Assembly (NCBI RefSeq): GCF_002099425.1
Contig: NW_018343982.1
Coordinates: 7,227,501 to 7,291,500, forward strand
Direction of reading: 5' to 3'
DNA: 64,000 nucleotides
Origin: Phascolarctos cinereus
Lineage: Eukaryota > Chordata > Mammalia > Diprotodontia > Phascolarctidae
Shown: piece by piece, positions 34,685 to 45,062 of the stretch
Layout of the letters: the number at the start of each line of letters is the position of its first letter
Position numbering within the stretch: the first letter of the stretch is position 1
Position numbers and translations under genes: made by a program
The notes under the pieces: generated by a model
Seen by the model: the letters and a program-made list of their open reading frames with translations, nothing else
Database searches by the model: none
Told to the model about the DNA's origin: nothing

Positions 34685-35226
34685 AAGTTGAAATAGGTGA
34701 CTTTCAAACATTCAGTTTGTGGGCTAATAGCTCCAAGAGCAGCAGCTACTACTGCTGCTGCCACCACTGCCACAGTTGCCACCACTGCTATTGCTAATTC
34801 GGTTACTCCCAAGGCCTGCTCCTGGTTTGGTGGGCCTGGGGTTGTATTGTCTCACCCAGCATCCCTCTGCTGGACTGTGCCTATATCTTACCCAGTTCCA
34901 ACAGATCCCTCCCACTGACCTTCTAAGTTGTCTCTGGTGTCTGTGGGTTGAGAAGACTGGGAAGGAACCTCCACTGCTCCTGGTGATTCAGTCCCAGGTC
35001 CCTGCTGCACCTCGCATGCTGGATGCTCCTCTCTCAGGCTGGTGCAACAGATCTTTCCCCTCTACCCTCCAGGCTGTCTTGGGCTGGACATTTGTCTCAC
35101 TCTGTCTCTTCATGGATTCTGCCACTCTAGAATTTGTTCAGAGTCCCTTTTTAGAGGTATTTGAAGGAGTTTGGGGGAGAACTCAGGTGAGTCCCTGCTT
35201 TCACTCCACCATCTCAACTCTGCCTC
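34685..35226 (-). mobile_element. Second L1/HAL1 5' UTR module stacked upstream of the L1
   Basis: On the minus strand this begins at 35,226 with GAGGCAGAGTTGAGATGGTG GAG..., followed by GTGAAAGCAGGGACTCACCT and GAGTTCTCCCCCAAACTCC, matching the 5' UTR of the HAL1 starting at 53,595. It runs to about 34,685, where the next 5' start motif follows at once. A triplet-rich CTG/CCA stretch lies at 34,735-34,800. The plus-strand frames at 34,697-35,246 are antisense to this and not genes. Confidence 0.65.
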
Positions 35227-36039
35227 CAAAGGGAAGAACTATCTAACACTCTTGTTGGAAGGGATATGGCACCTAAGGGAGGGAGCCCATAGATATCCAT
35301 TTATGTGATTGTAGGGAGCAGGGTTGCCTTAATTCTGATCATTACTTTGCTTTACAATTTAAACTCCTGCTGGAAGTCACGGTGCTACCAGGTCTCATAC
35401 CAGTTTAGACACATTCCTTTGAGTGAGTCTTAAAGGCCCCAACATTCTCCTAATCCCCATCATTCCCCAATCTTCTAATCATTATTAGAATCTAACCATT
35501 AATAGAACTGAACTATTTCTAAATATGCTGGCCCTTTGTTACAGTTGATTAGCAGATATTGATGCCTGCAAAGTGCAGGTTTTTACAGGGGCCACAAGAT
35601 GCAAGGAGACATTGTATGAACCAACAGGGGGATTAGGTTGTAGTGGTAGAGAGAGGAAGCATGCATACAAATATTAACAGCACTACATTGCAGTACACAA
35701 AAACCCCTCAGAATACCCCCTCGCCTTTCATTTCTAAATTCTTAGTAATAATATAATATCTATCTATCTAATAATAATAATATATCTGATAATGTCTATA
35801 TAATAAGGAGCACCAAGGAGTGGAAATGCTAAAGGACATAGTATCTTATGCTTAGTAGGTGTGGAGGCAAGGGAAGCATTGACAGATTTCCCTCCGTTGA
35901 ACCACGTCCTGGAAGAATGCCTGACCACTCTTTGAAAATATCCAGTTTCCTCTGTAATCTCGTAGAGGATGTTTTCAGTTTCTCTTTGTCCTTAAAAGGG
36001 TAGCAGGAAGGATGGCAATTAGAGGTCATCAACTTTTTT
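35227..36039. other. Unique-looking DNA with an AT-rich simple repeat
   Basis: 35,742-35,805 is an (ATCT)/(AAT)-rich tract. Nothing else recognised. Confidence 0.45.
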
Positions 36040-36760
36040 TTTTTAATGGCAAAGAAATCTTGATGTTCTCTGGCTTCAGAAATGTGATCTTGCTAAGACA
36101 GTTCTGAACATACTGGATAGTGAACGAATTATTGACTCTGGAAACAGATTATTTTTTCAAGAAATACTCCCCCCCCCAAGTTGAGGAATATTAAAGCAAT
36201 AAAGCTGAGCAGAGGAGCTGGCCTTTTCCTTGCTTCCTTTATGTTAACATGGACTATACTGGTTTTCTGGTGACGGAGAGAGGAAAGCCCTGATGTAGCA
36301 GAAATGTTTGCTGCATAATTAAGCCTATGCTCTGTAAGCAGAGGGGCGTGGTGAGCTTGGGTTGCTGGAAAATTGTGTTCATACCTGCAGATAGAAAGCA
36401 ACTGAAGCAGCTGTTTAATTTTTAAATTAACCCCTTTCTTTCAAATGATGGAATCCACCAGCAACACTGTGGAGCAAGCAGATGACCAGGGATTTTGTTT
36501 GTCCCTTGCATTGTCCCTTTCCCAGCTCCCATTTAGGAGACTGGGGGGCCTTGAATGAATGAAATGTCACCGAATGAATGCAAACCAAAAAAAACCCAGC
36601 CAAGTTTATCTCCCAGGTGTTTGGAAGTGGGCTCTTCTCTTTGGGCTTCTGTTTTCATGTCAGAGAAAACAGCATTTACCCATTTTGCAGTGATAGCTGC
36701 ACTTGTGGGTAATATCATTAAAGGAAATTACAGTGTTTAGCAGAGTCAGCACTATGAGAA
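36040..36760. other. Candidate conserved noncoding element
   Basis: Repeat-free, compositionally balanced stretch with homeobox-type sites (GCATAATTAAGCC near 36,315; TTTTTAAATTAACCCC near 36,420) and no long frame. Called by texture only. Confidence 0.3.
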
Positions 36761-36899
36761 GCTGCTCCATTGCGAGTGTTAGGCTGACATAGTTCTCTTT
36801 CCTGAAGGAGGGAAGCCAGACAACTCCAGACATCACATCATCCCCATATTGTTAAAACATCTAGAAAAAAGTAGATGACCATTTGTAGAGGTTGACTTT

Positions 36900-37037
36900 G
36901 TTCCCTCAGTAACACCCATTCAACAAGCATTCACTAAGTACCTACTTTGTACTGGACAGACTGCCAGGTATAGGAATACAAAGGAAAAAAGAAACCAGTC
37001 CCTGCCCTCAAGGAACTTACAGTCCAATGGAGAGAAA

Positions 37038-37092
<55 letters not shown>

Positions 37093-37475
37093 TACAGTAC
37101 AAAGCAGTTTGGGAGAGGTGGAGCAACTAGGGGATCAGGATGAGCCTTATGTAGGAGGTGCACTTGAAACGATCCTTGAAGGAAGCTAGGGGTTCTAAGG
37201 GGAAGAAGTGAGGAAGGGCATGGACTATGCAGAAGCATGGAGATGAAAGATAGAATGTCTCATATAGAAGACAATCAGCAAGATAGTCTGACTCGAGCTC
37301 AGAGTGTGTGAGGGGAATAAGTACCCTAAAGCCAGAAAGGCAGGATGAGCTCTCATTGTGAAGGACTTCAAAGGCCAAGCAAGTTTGTATGTTATCCTAG
37401 AGGTACTAGGGAGCCACTGAACTGCTTGGGCAGGGGAGGGACCTTGTGAGACCTGTGCTTCCATCGGATCAACAC
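36900..37475. repeat. Unassigned old dispersed repeat with (CA)n
   Basis: CACTAAGTACCTACTTTGTA, CTGCCCTCAAGGAACTTACA, a (CA)n run at 37,038-37,087, then GATGAGCCTTATGTAGGAGG, GGACTTCAAAGGCCAAGCAA. The minus-strand frames through the CA run are spurious. Confidence 0.7.
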
Positions 37476-37960
37476 AAACTAGGGCAAGGACCTATGCCTT
37501 TACTAAAGTACAAGCCAGACTGAGGGGAAATCTGGAGAAGTTTGCGATGCTGAGAATCTTTTTGTCTGTTTGCTCTTGGGGAATAAAAATGTTTGCCTGT
37601 ATTTGGCTCTAAACATTCACACACACATTAATACTTTATAAAGTTCTGTTAGTCGCTTCTCTTGACAATCAAATGAGGTTACAAGGTTATCTGACAGATG
37701 TGGAAAGTGAGGAAAGAGAGGTTAAGCAATTTAACTTGGGATAAATTGAGTTATTTCAGTAAGAGATAACTCAGACTACTTATATGGGAAAGTGAGAAAG
37801 GACATTTTTTTGTTTACTTCTGTTTAGCTTGGTTAACCTAAAGTTTTATTAGTGTTTAAATTTGATGGACAGTTTCAATTAGTCTTACCAATTATTTGAT
37901 TAGAAGAGAGAGACATTAATCAACTTAATTACCATGGTCTGCCTTTGAATTTGCTTTTAC
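37476..37960. other. Unique-looking DNA, possible MIR remnant
   Basis: A weak reverse MIR may lie at 37,630-37,735 (GTTATCTGACAGATGTGGAA, GAGAGGTTAAGCAATTTAAC). Nothing else. Confidence 0.4.
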
Positions 37961-37964
37961 ATCA

Positions 37965-38420
37965 GTCAACTCCAATTGTTTATTGAGCTAGTGTGTTAGG
38001 CCCTATGCTAGGCACTGCAAGGGATATGAGGATATACTCTATACTCTATGTTTTTTTGCCTCTTTTGTATCCTCAGTGCTTAGCATAACATCTGGCACAT
38101 AGTAGGGGCTTAATAACTGTTTCTTGATTAATTGGTTCATGCTTTCAATACCATTGGGAAAACAAAGCAGAAACAAATGAAAAATTAAATAGAAATATTA
38201 GGTCATGTATGATACATGTCAGGTGAGTAGGATAGCCAATAAATATGATAGTAGATAAGATGAGGGAGAAATCTGTTCAGGAAAGGCTTCATGGAGTCGA
38301 TAGTATTTGCACTAAGGATTTAAAGACCCCTAACATTTCTGCTTCTGAGAGTAAGGAGGGCAGCAACTCGAGTATAACTGGAAAAATGCTAAAGAAAGGT
38401 CCTATCCATGTCCTTTGTGT
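37965..38420. repeat. Old dispersed repeat split by an L2 3' end
   Basis: The unassigned family (TAGGCCCTATGCTAGGCACT at 37,998) is interrupted at about 38,035-38,130 by an L2 tail (CAGTGCTTAGCATAACATCT, GGCACATAGTAGGGGCTTAA), and resumes (AAATCTGTTCAGGAAAGGCT). Confidence 0.55.
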
Positions 38421-39240
38421 TGCTAAGTGAAGCTCCAGAGTAATTTTCATGGTCTTCATGCTAACTGCCATGGAAATGATGGGAGTTAAAGGGAATTTAC
38501 TCACCCCAAAGGCAAATTGAAATAGGTTTGGGTTGTTTTCAATTGAGAATGAATGGGGTTGTTAAAAATACATTCTTGACCCAAGTTACTCTTTGTCTGT
38601 CTGGCTGGGTGTGGCTATGAGCCTGACTAACAAAAGAGCAAAAATAATCTGTATCATGGGCTGTGTCATGAAGTGCTATAAATATTCCATGCATAACAGT
38701 TGGTTAGCAGAGAAACAACAGATAACAGTAGTTTAGTAAAGAATAAATGACATCAGCTCAGCTTGGTGGAGAATCAGTATCAAATAACTCTGGAGGAAAG
38801 CAGCAAACAATAGTCTCAGAAGCAGAGGTGATGCAACCGTTTGGGATGCAACTGTAGGAATGTTTGTTGTTCAAAGATAAATATTCCCTCTCCTAGGGAT
38901 GGCATGGGGATCTGTGGGACATATCTCTATGCATAGGGAGGAATGAAGAGGTTTCTTATTTATTTTTCTATTCTGTTTGCCTAAATTTCTTTTGCTTTGT
39001 ATTATTGGGTAATTTTGTTAAATCTAATAAAAGAGAATACCAGATGGGGTCTTAATGAACTATGGATTTGAATAAATGATGACCCGTAGAAGACCTGGAG
39101 CCTGTGTATAACTTTGATGGGTCATGTTGAGGGGACCCTTATATCTTAAAATAAAGGGATTGGATCATAGAGGTCTGTAAGGTCCCTCAGAGTTTTAATA
39201 ATATATAGTTCTAGCTATATACATGAAAGAGGTAAAAGAC
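38421..39240. other. Unique-looking DNA, nothing recognised
   Basis: No supported feature. Confidence 0.45.
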
Positions 39241-39249
39241 ATAAAGAAA

Positions 39250-39312
39250 TGCTATATATGTATATATATATATATATATATTTCACTATATATGTGTATA
39301 TGTATATATCTT
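39250..39312. repeat. (TA)n microsatellite
   Basis: TA dinucleotides with TATG interruptions. Confidence 0.9.
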
Positions 39313-39317
39313 AATTT

Positions 39318-39790
39318 ATATCTATCTCCATAGCAGAACTTTTTTGTGATAGCAAAAACTTTGAAACAAGCTATTTACTCAATAGCATATCATAGCCCAA
39401 TAAGAAACAACAAATATAAGAAATTCAGAAAAATGTGGGCCAGCCTTCATGAATTGATGTAGAATGAGGAAAGTAGAACCAGGAAAAATATACACAATGA
39501 AAGTAATAATAAAAATGAAAATAATACTAAAATGTAGCTAAATATAAATTTGTTGCAATAACTAATCTTATTTCCAGAGAACAGGTGATGAGTCACATTT
39601 CCCTCCTACTAGTAGAGAGCTGTGAAAAATTTGGGTGAAGATATTGAATTTACTTTCAAATGAAGTCATTTTTCCAGTCATTTTTGATAAACTGTTTTTT
39701 CTTTGTCACATTGGAAAGTTCAATGTGGGGAGGGCATATTGGAAAATGACTATGATATGGAAAAAAAAGAAAGGATTAAAAAACTTCAAA
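39318..39790 (+). mobile_element. Old L1 fragment, ORF2 C-terminus and 3' UTR
   Basis: Plus-strand text AGAAATTCAGAAAAATGTGG, TTCATGAATTGATGTAGAAT, AAAGTAGAACCAGGAAAAAT corresponds to the ORF2 C-terminal region, then CAGAGAACAGGTGATGAGTC and CTGTTTTTTCTTTGTCACAT to its 3' UTR. Old subfamily. Confidence 0.65.
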
Positions 39791-39849
39791 AATAGAAGGA
39801 ACCTAGATATATTTGGAGAATTCCAAGTGGTCTGATTTGGCTGGTTTAT

Positions 39850-40505
39850 TGTATACTTGTAAGGAAGTTTTAGGAGATATGGCTGGAAAGACAGGTTGTT
39901 GCTAGTATGTGGAGGCCTTGGGTACCCAGACATGGAACCTAGATCTTTATTCAGTATGCTGTGGGGAATCAGTGATTGTTTCTGAGTATGGCCAGAACTT
40001 TGTTTTAGGAAGATTAGTATGTATGTTTGGATAGTTCAGGTTTTAGGAAGGTAGAAATTTCAGGCAATTCAGCTAGTTAGGAAACTTGTGTGACAGTTGA
40101 GGAGAGAAATAATGGCACACTAAACAGGGGCCATGGTAGTAGAAAAGAAAAGAGAAAATAGAAACCAGAGACATAGGAAAGAAGTAATTACCCATACTTT
40201 TTGACTGATTTGGGTGCAGAAGGTAGAAGGTAGACATAAAATATGACTCAGCTTTTAAATTTAGATAATGGTGCCAAAAACAGAAATAGGGAAGTTAGGG
40301 GAAAGATTTTTTTTGGGGGGAAGATCATGAATTCCATTCTGGATATGTTGCATTTTTGGACATCCATATGGAGATACCCAGGGGGCCACTGGAAATGTAG
40401 GAAAAATTCAGAGAAGTGGTCAGGAAGCTGGAGATATTACAGATATGGGAGTTATTGGCATAAAGGAAATGGGAAAAGCTTCAGGAATGGAATTGTTAAG
40501 AGAGG
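39850..40505. repeat. Unassigned old dispersed repeat, 3' part
   Basis: TTCCATTCTGGATATGTTGC, GACATCCATATGGAGATACC, GGGAGTTATTGGCATAAAGG match the later part of the family at 11,095-12,330. The 90-codon frame at 40,243-40,515 is inside it. Confidence 0.5.
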
Positions 40506-40514
40506 GCATGGATA

Positions 40515-40835
40515 ATACTAATAGCTAGCACTTATATAGCACTTTAAGGCTTGCAAGGTAGTTTACAGATATTAGCTCATTTTATACTCACAATAATCCT
40601 GGAAGGTAGATGCTATTATCAATCCTTCCTTACACATAAGGAAAGACAGAAGTTAAGTGACTTGCCTACGATCACACAGCTAGTAAGTATCTAAGATTGG
40701 ACTTGAATTCAGGTCTACAAAACTTAAAGCACTTGTATAAATGCTAGTTTTACCATCATCATCATCACCATTCTTGCCTCTAGGTCTAGCACTCAGTCCT
40801 TTGTCCTACATAGCTGCATGACTATGGTGATAAGA
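40515..40835 (-). mobile_element. tRNA-derived SINE, reverse orientation
   Basis: TATAGCACTTTAAGGCTTGC, AGTTAAGTGACTTGCCTACG, ATCACACAGCTAGTAAGTAT, GGACTTGAATTCAGGTCTAC; a short (ATC)n tract lies within. Confidence 0.85.
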
Positions 40836-40935
40836 TCATTGAATGTTAGAATAACACTGGAGAAGTTCTTTGTTGTTCAACAATGATTCAAATATATCTT
40901 TTCACAACTGGTTAAATTTAGAAGTGTTTCATACA

Positions 40936-41448
40936 TGAATGTAATGGAATACTATTATTCTATAAGAAATGATGAGCAGGCAGATTTCAGAAAAAAACTG
41001 GAATGACTTACACGTTCTGTTGCTGATTGAAGTGGGCAGAACCAGAACATTGTACATAGTAATAGCAACATTGTGCAATGACCAGTTTTGATAGACTTAG
41101 CTCTTCTCAGCGATACAATGATCTAAGACAATTCCAAAAGACTCATGATAGAAAATGCTATTCACAACCAGAGAAAGACGTATGGAATCTCAGATAGAAG
41201 CATATTATCTTCTTTCTTTTTTCTTCCTTGTGATTTTCCCCTTTTGTTCTGATTCTTCTTTCACAACATGACTAATGTGGAAATATGTGTGATATGTACA
41301 TGTAGAGCCTATATCAGATTGCATGGCATCTTGAGTAAGGGGGAAGGGAGGGAGGGAGAAAAAATTTGAAACTCAAAATCTTATAAAAGTGAATGCTGAA
41401 AACTATCTTTATAGGCAATTGGAAAAAATAAAATACTATAAAATAAAA
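40936..41448 (+). mobile_element. 5'-truncated L1 with TSD
   Basis: Contains the last ~55 codons of ORF2 (ATGTAATGGAATACTATTAT, GATGAGCAGGCAGATTTCAG) and a 3' UTR ending in an A-rich tail. Flanked by AGAAGTGTTTCATACA (40,920-40,935) and AGAAGTCTTTCATACA (41,449-41,464), 15 of 16 identical. Confidence 0.9.
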
Positions 41449-41739
41449 AGAAGTCTTTCATACAAAGGTCTAAACTGCTCATGGTGTTTACATATAACAC
41501 TGATCAATTGTCTATTGTTTTGTAAGTGATTTCAAAGGGATTTATCCTAGTTCTTCAACATTGGATGTTAGGACGCTTTGATGAAAACAATCAACACCTT
41601 GCTAAGACTGAAGAAAGGAGCTGCCAATTTGAAGCAATAGAAGCCTTACCCAGTAATGTTTTCTACCATATGATGATAATTCAATTCCTTTTGCTCTTGG
41701 GAGGAAGATCAACTGGTCGCTAAATAATAAAAGATATAT

Positions 41740-42560
41740 GATAGGAACCTCTGAGGATATAATATTCAACACCTACCTGAAGCATGAGTCCCCTTTAGAG
41801 CATCCCTAATGGAGCATCATTCAGCCTTTATTTAAATGCTTCCAATGCCATGAAGCTTAGTAACTGATCAAGACCTTCTTTATTTTTGGAAAGCTCCAAC
41901 CTATAAAATGGATTGAACTAGATCACCTCTAAGGTCTAATCTCTAAATTCTACATCTAGGACTGATTATTAGAAGGTTCTTCATTGTAGACAGAGGAAAA
42001 CGATTACCCATTATTTCTAGTTTTGTTTTAAGAGGCAGGCAGAATAAGGATTATTTCTCTTTGATGTGATAGCCTCATATAATTTTAAAACTGTGATCAC
42101 TTACCCTCTATATCTTGTCTCAAAAGGAAACATTGGTGATTCCTTCAAGCCATCCCCATTTACCGTGGTTTTTGAGCTGTCTTGTCATTGTCTTCCACTG
42201 GAGTTGGACAGAGGAGTTGTCTTTCTCTGAACACTTTTTGTTTATCAGTGATCTTTAGAGGATAGGGAAACCTCAGCAAACACAGTCCTCTAGATGTGTT
42301 CTGGGCAGATTACAATAAATCATTCCTCTCTTTCGTTATGGGCACCGCTCTTTTGTTATGATAGACAAATACAGCATCAGCTCGTTTGCATGTCTTATCA
42401 CTCTCTTGATGCACATTGAACTTTAAGTCCACAACATTCTCTAGAGAATTAATTAAAATTCTGTCTTTCATATGTGAGGGTGACTCCATTAATTCTGTGT
42501 AATTGATTTGTTTGCCCACTCTGTACTGGTAGGTACAATGAGCCATCCCCACTCTCTCAC
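41740..42560 (-). mobile_element. CR1/L3 LINE 3' region
   Basis: Reverse complement. AACCTACCTG-type 3' text at 41,770-41,880, TGATCACTTACCCTCTATAT near 42,100, TCTTGATGCACATTGAACTT and AAGTCCACAACATTCTCTAG at 42,403-42,445 follow the order of CR1/L3 ORF2 end and 3' UTR. A SINE tail (AACCTATAAAATGGATTGAA) interrupts at about 41,890-41,950. Confidence 0.5.
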
Positions 42561-43515
42561 CTAATCTCTTTTGAAATCAGTCCTGTTCACTCATCAGGAG
42601 GCTGACTGGAGAAGAGATGAGGAAATTCTTCAGGAGCTATGGGTGTAGAATGGTGTACATGCTGTTAGAGTGGTTTTCATATCATATTTTTCTTTGTGAT
42701 AAAGGAAGGCTTGTGGGATGGGTTAGTTGGAGATATATGGAAATTACTGATATAAAAACAAAAGTCATCAATAAAACTTTATAATAAAAGCATTATAGAT
42801 ATTGAGAAAAAAGATGGCTGTCTGGAGTTGGGAACACAGGAAGTGACTGAGCTGCAAAAAAGGGATATAGATCAACCCTTGGTTATTACCAAGTTTGTAC
42901 CATAAAGTGAAAAGGTTCCCCCTTGAAATATTCATTTTAATGATTAAAGCATTTCCATTCTTTCTCAGATATCTTTTTCTAGCAGAACCTGAGAGAGAAT
43001 ATGATTTTATTTTCAATATCATTCATTGTTCAATAAGTAAACCTCCCTATTGTGTTAACTTGCAACCCCCAAGTTTAAAAGTAGGTGGGATGGAGACAAG
43101 GGAGGGGAAGAACTCTGGTGTGAAAGCAGTGCCTACAGTAGTCCTAAAAAGGCCTGGATAGAGTTGCTTTGGAAAATTCCAACTGTGATTTTGTCAAGGC
43201 AAAGATAAGGCATCCCCAGCCATCTATAAACCTGCTTTTAGAAGGCAGATAAAACCAAGGGTCATATTAGTTGGAAAGCTAAGAGTTGAGCAATGTGTCT
43301 GTACAAACAAATGACTTTGACTTGTTTAGTGCTTGGTAGAAAGGGCTGAATCTCTCTGAAGGGATGACTTTTCACCTTTCCTGGGAAGACAGAGATGCAG
43401 TTGCAGAGTAGAGGAGGGTAGGATAGAACACTGGTGTCAGATCGCTCTAGTGTGTTTTAGATTAACAGTGAGTCAGAAGCTGCTTTGAGCTTAAGAGAGC
43501 CTAGCAAATCAGAGT
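42561..43515. other. Unique-looking DNA, nothing recognised
   Basis: No supported feature; the 88-codon plus frame at 42,895-43,161 shows no family resemblance. Confidence 0.45.
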
Positions 43516-43519
43516 TTGG

Positions 43520-43700
43520 GGTTTTCCATACAGTTCAACAACTACTATGTATCTACCATATACTCAGAATTATTCTGTGTACTGATGTAAAGATGAAAAA
43601 TGACATAGTCCTTTCCCTTAAGGAATTTACATTTTACTAGAAGGCTTAGGGCTTGTACATAAATATGCCTGATACAAGGCAAAGGATATTAATGAGAAGA
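43520..43700. repeat. Unassigned old dispersed repeat, short copy
   Basis: CAACTACTATGTATCTACCA, AAGGAATTTACATTTTACTA. Confidence 0.55.
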
Positions 43701-43743
43701 AAACTACTACCTATTATTTCTAGTTTTGTTTGTTTAGCTACTT

Positions 43744-44010
43744 AGGGGCAGCTGGGTGGCAAGGTGGACCGAGCATGTGGAGTCAAGACCAGAGTTCAAA
43801 TCCAGCCTCAAAACTTACTACCTGTGTGATCCCAGGCAAGTCACTTACCTTCAGTTTGCCTCAGTTTACTCATCTATAAAATGATGATAGTAATGATACC
43901 TACCTCCCAAGGGTTGTTGTGAGGTTCAAGTGAGGCTAGAATTGTAAAACCCTTTGTATGATGCCTGACACATACTAAGTGCTATATGAAAATTGTTTAC
44001 TTTTATCATT
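43744..44010 (+). mobile_element. tRNA-derived marsupial SINE
   Basis: Starts TTAGGGGCAGCTGGGTGGCA, with AGTTCAAATCCAGCCTCAAA (B box), GTGATCCCAGGCAAGTCACT, ATCTATAAAATGATGATAGT, GGGTTGTTGTGAGGTTCAAG. The head is better preserved than in the other plus-strand SINEs. Confidence 0.92.
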
Positions 44011-44535
44011 GTCATAACTGAGGAGAAATCCAGGTAAAATGTTAGGGGAGAGACTATTTTAGTGTGTAGTAGGAGAGAGGAGAGATCAGCAATATTAATC
44101 AGGTTGGGGGGATAGAAGGATGTATTTAGTATTAGATGTCATCACTATGTTGATTGGTTTTGCTGTATTGGTTGGCTATTCTCCTATCCATTTGACCTTT
44201 TTTTTAATATTCTAGATACATCTTTGGCCTTAGGCCCCACCATCATCCTTTTTAAGAGCTCTTTGATGATGCATTGAAATTTGCTTTCTCACCACTGACT
44301 TCAAAGGATTCTGGTTCCTGCTCCCCCCCCCCCCGGGAAGCATAGTTTCATTTTTCTTCATCCCATTAAGTTCTATATACTGCATTTGCCTCACACTAAC
44401 TTTGTGGACTACCTCTTAACTTTACTCTCTGGATCTACCACCTGTCAAAAGGTCTAAACTGCTAATTTCACAAGCAAACATTCAATTAGACTTTTTGATT
44501 AATAGCAATGCACTGAGTTGGGAGGAAGAATAGTA
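44011..44535. other. Unique-looking DNA with a C-run
   Basis: Includes a run of Cs at 44,323-44,334. Otherwise nothing recognised. Confidence 0.4.
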
Positions 44536-44539
44536 AAGG

Positions 44540-44725
44540 AGAAAATGCTGAAAGAATACCAACTCCAGGAGTCAGCATGACTGCGTTTAAACTCTGGTCC
44601 GATGCTTATTACCTGTAGAACCTTGAGTGACACATTTGACTTCTCTGGGCCTCAGTTTTCTCAAATGTAGAGTGAGGGGCCTCTGAATACCCATCCAGCT
44701 TTAGGTTTGCAATTCTGTGACCATG
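44540..44725 (+). mobile_element. tRNA-derived SINE, diverged
   Basis: CTCCAGGAGTCAGCATGACT, CCTTGAGTGACACATTTGAC, GGGCCTCAGTTTTCTCAAAT, ending GCAATTCTGTGACC. Confidence 0.7.
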
Positions 44726-44964
44726 TGTCACTGTGCAGCATATGATGAATTGTCCTGTGAGAGGTACAGACAATAGTGAGGAGATGAGGAGTGGTTGTAA
44801 TCACTTTGAACAAATTTGATGAAAGAGGATTGACTTCAGTTGAGCCTTGAAGGACTTGTGTAAATGACTACTTTTTAAGATCTCCATTCAGGACCAGCTT
44901 TTTGCAGGATAAAGGTCATGGACATTCTCAGAAGAGTCAGCAATAGGGATACATGAAACTCCAA

Positions 44965-45062
44965 CTCAATCAAATCCAATACATTTATTAAGCACCCAGT
45001 ATGTACAAAGCACTGTCTTGGGTTTGGGGGATATAAAATTATCTCTGGATGAGCTATGTCTT
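44965..45062. repeat. Unassigned old dispersed repeat, short copy
   Basis: CATTTATTAAGCACCCAGTA, TACAAAGCACTGTCTTGGG. Confidence 0.65.

Noticed and set aside
34697-35246. Plus-strand frames up to 156 codons with triplet-derived Ala/Thr runs
   Set aside because: Antisense to an L1/HAL1 5' UTR; the residue runs come from a CTG/CCA-rich stretch.
42315-42560. Conserved noncoding element with TAGAGAATTAATTAAA
   Set aside because: Its order of phrases fits the CR1/L3 3' region that continues from 41,740.
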